Notes under the pieces: generated by a model
Told to the model about the DNA's origin: nothing
The model's database searches: none
What the model saw: the letters and a program-made list of their open reading frames with translations, nothing else
Program-made: the position numbers and the translations under genes
Source: Leclercia pneumoniae
GTDB taxonomy: Bacteria > Pseudomonadota > Gammaproteobacteria > Enterobacterales > Enterobacteriaceae
DNA: 64,000 bases
Direction: 5' to 3'
Assembly (NCBI RefSeq): GCF_017348915.1
Contig: NZ_CP071383.1
Coordinates: 3,348,001 to 3,412,000 of the forward strand
Shown: in pieces, positions 61,015 to 64,000 of the stretch
Numbering within the stretch: position 1 is the stretch's first letter
Layout: every line of letters starts with the position of its first letter

Positions 61015-62229
61015 ATGAGCCATTTTGCGGTAATAACGCTACCGTTATACAGCCATATGCACGCTATGGAAGCACTGGCAAAACACCTTATCATGCGCGG
61101 CCATCGGATCACTTTTTTTCAGCAGGAAGAGGCTCGCACCTTGCTCAGGGAACCGCAGGCGCACTTTGTCGCTGTGGGTAACCCGACGCAGTCTGCGATG
61201 CACGAGCCGGGGTTTTTTCGCCTGATATCAGATATGGCAAGCGTTACCGATATGCTGTGCCGTGAACTTCCCCTCGCCTTCCGGCAGCACAATATTGACG
61301 CCGTGATTGTCGATCAGATGGAGCCGGCTGGAGGGTTGGTGGCACAAGCTCTCAACCTGCCTTTTATCTCCATCTGCTGCGCCCTGCCGGTAAACCGGGA
61401 TAACAACATCCCCCTGCCAGTGATGCCTTTTCGCTATGGCACCAGCGATCGCTGCCGGAAATTATACGCCTCCAGCGCGGATGTTTATGACTGGCTGATG
61501 TCGAGACAAGGCCGGGTAATTGCCCGTCATGCCCGGGCATTTGGTCTGCCTTCGCGCAGCAGACCAGATCAATGCCTGTCGCCGTTGGCGCAAATCAGCC
61601 AGACCATTCCAGGCTTTGATTTTCCGCGCTCCTTGCCCGCCTGCTTCCATGCGGTAGGCCCGCTACGCTACGATCCGCTAACGGTTTCATCCGGCAAAAA
61701 GAAGCCGTTTGTTTTTGCGTCATTAGGCACGATCCAGGGCTACCGCTTTGGACTGTTCCGCACGATTGCCCGCGCCTGCCGACAGGCTGGTGTGCCCTTG
61801 CTTATTGCCCACTGCGACAGACTCAATGCAAGTCAAACCGCCCGGCTGGCGCGTACGGGGACGCAAATTGTAGGATTTACCGATCAGCTGGCGGTATTAC
61901 GTGATGCCAGCGCCGTCATCACCCACGCCGGACTGAATACGGTTATGGATGCCATCGCCACCGCCACGCCTATCCTCGCCGTGCCGCTGGCATTTGATCA
62001 GCCAGGCGTCGCCGCCCGCGTGGTCTTCAGCGGCATTGGTCTTAAGGCCTGCCGTTTTTCGCCGAGCCGCACGCTCAGCCAGCATCTTCTCGACCTGCTG
62101 GAAAATAAGCAGTACACGCAGCGCATCACCGCCCTCCAGACTCAGTTGATAAACGCCGGAGGGGCAGCACGGGCTGCAGAAATTATTGAACGGGCGGTAT
62201 ATACACGTCATAGCGTACCGACGGTGTGA
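61015..62229 (+). CDS. UDP-glycosyltransferase (CrtX-like), orphan
   Basis: 404 residues of the GT1 type. N-terminal acceptor domain (MSHFAVITLPLYSHMHAMEALAKHLIMRGHRITFF) and a C-terminal nucleotide-sugar domain (PFVFASLGTIQG; VITHAGLNTVMDAIATATPILAVPLAFDQPGVAARV). It most resembles the macrolide/zeaxanthin glucosyltransferase group, but no carotenoid genes are nearby, so the acceptor is unknown. ATG 61015 follows CAGAATG without a strong ribosome site. Confidence 0.75.
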   Translation: MSHFAVITLPLYSHMHAMEALAKHLIMRGHRITFFQQEEARTLLREPQAHFVAVGNPTQSAMHEPGFFRLISDMASVTDMLCRELPLAFRQHNIDAVIVDQMEPAGGLVAQALNLPFISICCALPVNRDNNIPLPVMPFRYGTSDRCRKLYASSADVYDWLMSRQGRVIARHARAFGLPSRSRPDQCLSPLAQISQTIPGFDFPRSLPACFHAVGPLRYDPLTVSSGKKKPFVFASLGTIQGYRFGLFRTIARACRQAGVPLLIAHCDRLNASQTARLARTGTQIVGFTDQLAVLRDASAVITHAGLNTVMDAIATATPILAVPLAFDQPGVAARVVFSGIGLKACRFSPSRTLSQHLLDLLENKQYTQRITALQTQLINAGGAARAAEIIERAVYTRHSVPTV

Positions 62230-62234
62230 TGATA

Positions 62235-62262
62235 AAAAAAAACCCGCCGAAGCGGGTTTTTT
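62235..62262. terminator. bidirectional terminator between glycosyltransferase and eno
   Basis: AACCCGC-CGAA-GCGGGTT with A and T runs on both sides; it serves both convergent genes. Confidence 0.92.
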
Positions 62263-62282
62263 CTAAAGATTAAGGTTCAGGA

Positions 62283-63650
<1,368 letters not shown>

Positions 63651-63660
63651 CTAACTTTTT

Positions 63661-64000
63661 TTACTTCGCCTGACGCTTCTGGTAATCGCTGGCGGCTTTC
63701 ACGAAGCCGGCAAACAGCGGATGTCCATCGCGCGGGGTTGAAGTAAATTCCGGGTGGAACTGACAGGCAACAAACCATGGATGGTTCGGCACTTCGATGA
63801 TCTCGACTAACTGATCATCCCCGGAGCGGCCCGCAACACGCAGGCCCGCGGCTTCAATCTGTTTCAACAACATGTTGTTGACTTCATAGCGGTGACGATG
63901 GCGCTCGGTGATGGTCGGCTCGCCGTACAGCTTGCGAACCACGCTATCATCGGTCAACTGGCAGGCCTGTGCGCCAAGACGCATTGTGCCACCCAGATCG
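63661..64000 (-). CDS. pyrG: CTP synthase, C-terminal part (cut by window edge)
   Basis: About 112 C-terminal residues of CTP synthase. They belong to the glutamine amidotransferase domain, including the catalytic His and Glu in [11 protein letters not shown] and the RHRHRYEVN segment. Upstream of eno in the same direction, as in E. coli. Confidence 0.96.
   Translation of the reverse strand, partial: DLGGTMRLGAQACQLTDDSVVRKLYGEPTITERHRHRYEVNNMLLKQIEAAGLRVAGRSGDDQLVEIIEVPNHPWFVACQFHPEFTSTPRDGHPLFAGFVKAASDYQKRQAK

Overview
The window looks like the chromosome of an enteric bacterium (Enterobacteriaceae, most like Enterobacter, Lelliottia or a close relative; my inference). The core gene order norW ... 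ascGFB ... ygbA-mutS ... rpoS-nlpD-pcm-surE-truD-ispF-ispD-ftsB-ygbE-cysC-N-D-cysG ... iap ... cysHIJ-queD-queE ... eno-pyrG is the E. coli/Klebsiella backbone, and the proteins read like close relatives of the E. coli ones.

Region 1 (1-12,160), core with lineage-specific replacements. The 3' part of norW is followed by a small SgrT-like protein and an SgrR-family regulator. Next come the beta-glucoside genes ascG/ascF/ascB, with a CRP-like site and a LacI-type operator between them. A four-gene iron-type ABC uptake/MFS operon follows, under a very good sigma70 promoter with a Fur-like box. ygbA and a SymE-family gene end the region. The hyp/hyc/fhlA hydrogenase genes that E. coli carries in this interval are absent.

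Region 2 (about 12,311-37,009), a 24.7-kb integrative element inserted in the 5' end of mutS. The native first 14 codons of mutS are stranded at the left end (12,275). The element's right end supplies a divergent but in-frame 5' end, leader and presumably promoter to the rest of mutS (36,966-39,527). The P4-type integrase lies next to the right junction. The element carries: a truncated Fic gene; a restriction-modification pair whose predicted nuclease has a DnaJ-type zinc domain joined to a PD-(D/E)XK core; a large protein with the A, B and C motifs of family A polymerases, plus a frameshifted duplicate of its 3' end; two copies of an AlpA-centred module, one with a candidate Rep; an internal tyrosine recombinase; RadC, a papain-like cysteine-peptidase candidate and DUF2787; a divergent Mu-type/Ner-type regulator pair with two small exported proteins. 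An AT-rich cargo block follows with PilZ/HD-GYP, CHASE4 and EAL proteins, a chemoreceptor behind a sigma28 promoter, and a GAF-GGDEF cyclase. I see no conjugation genes, so it looks like a mobilizable or satellite-type island.

Region 3 (39,528-42,650) is the variable mutS-rpoS interval: about 500 bp without a gene, then a divergent LysR/MFS pair and an NTF2-like protein, closed by a strong bidirectional terminator.

Region 4 (42,662-64,000) is conserved core: rpoS-nlpD-pcm-surE-truD, the isoprenoid genes ispD/ispF, ftsB, the sulfate-activation operon cysG-cysD-cysN-cysC (with a siroheme synthase at its head), iap, sulfite reduction (cysJIH), queuosine genes queD/queE, a lone glycosyltransferase, eno and the end of pyrG. 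The iap-cysH gap, which holds CRISPR-Cas in E. coli, has only about 100 bp here.
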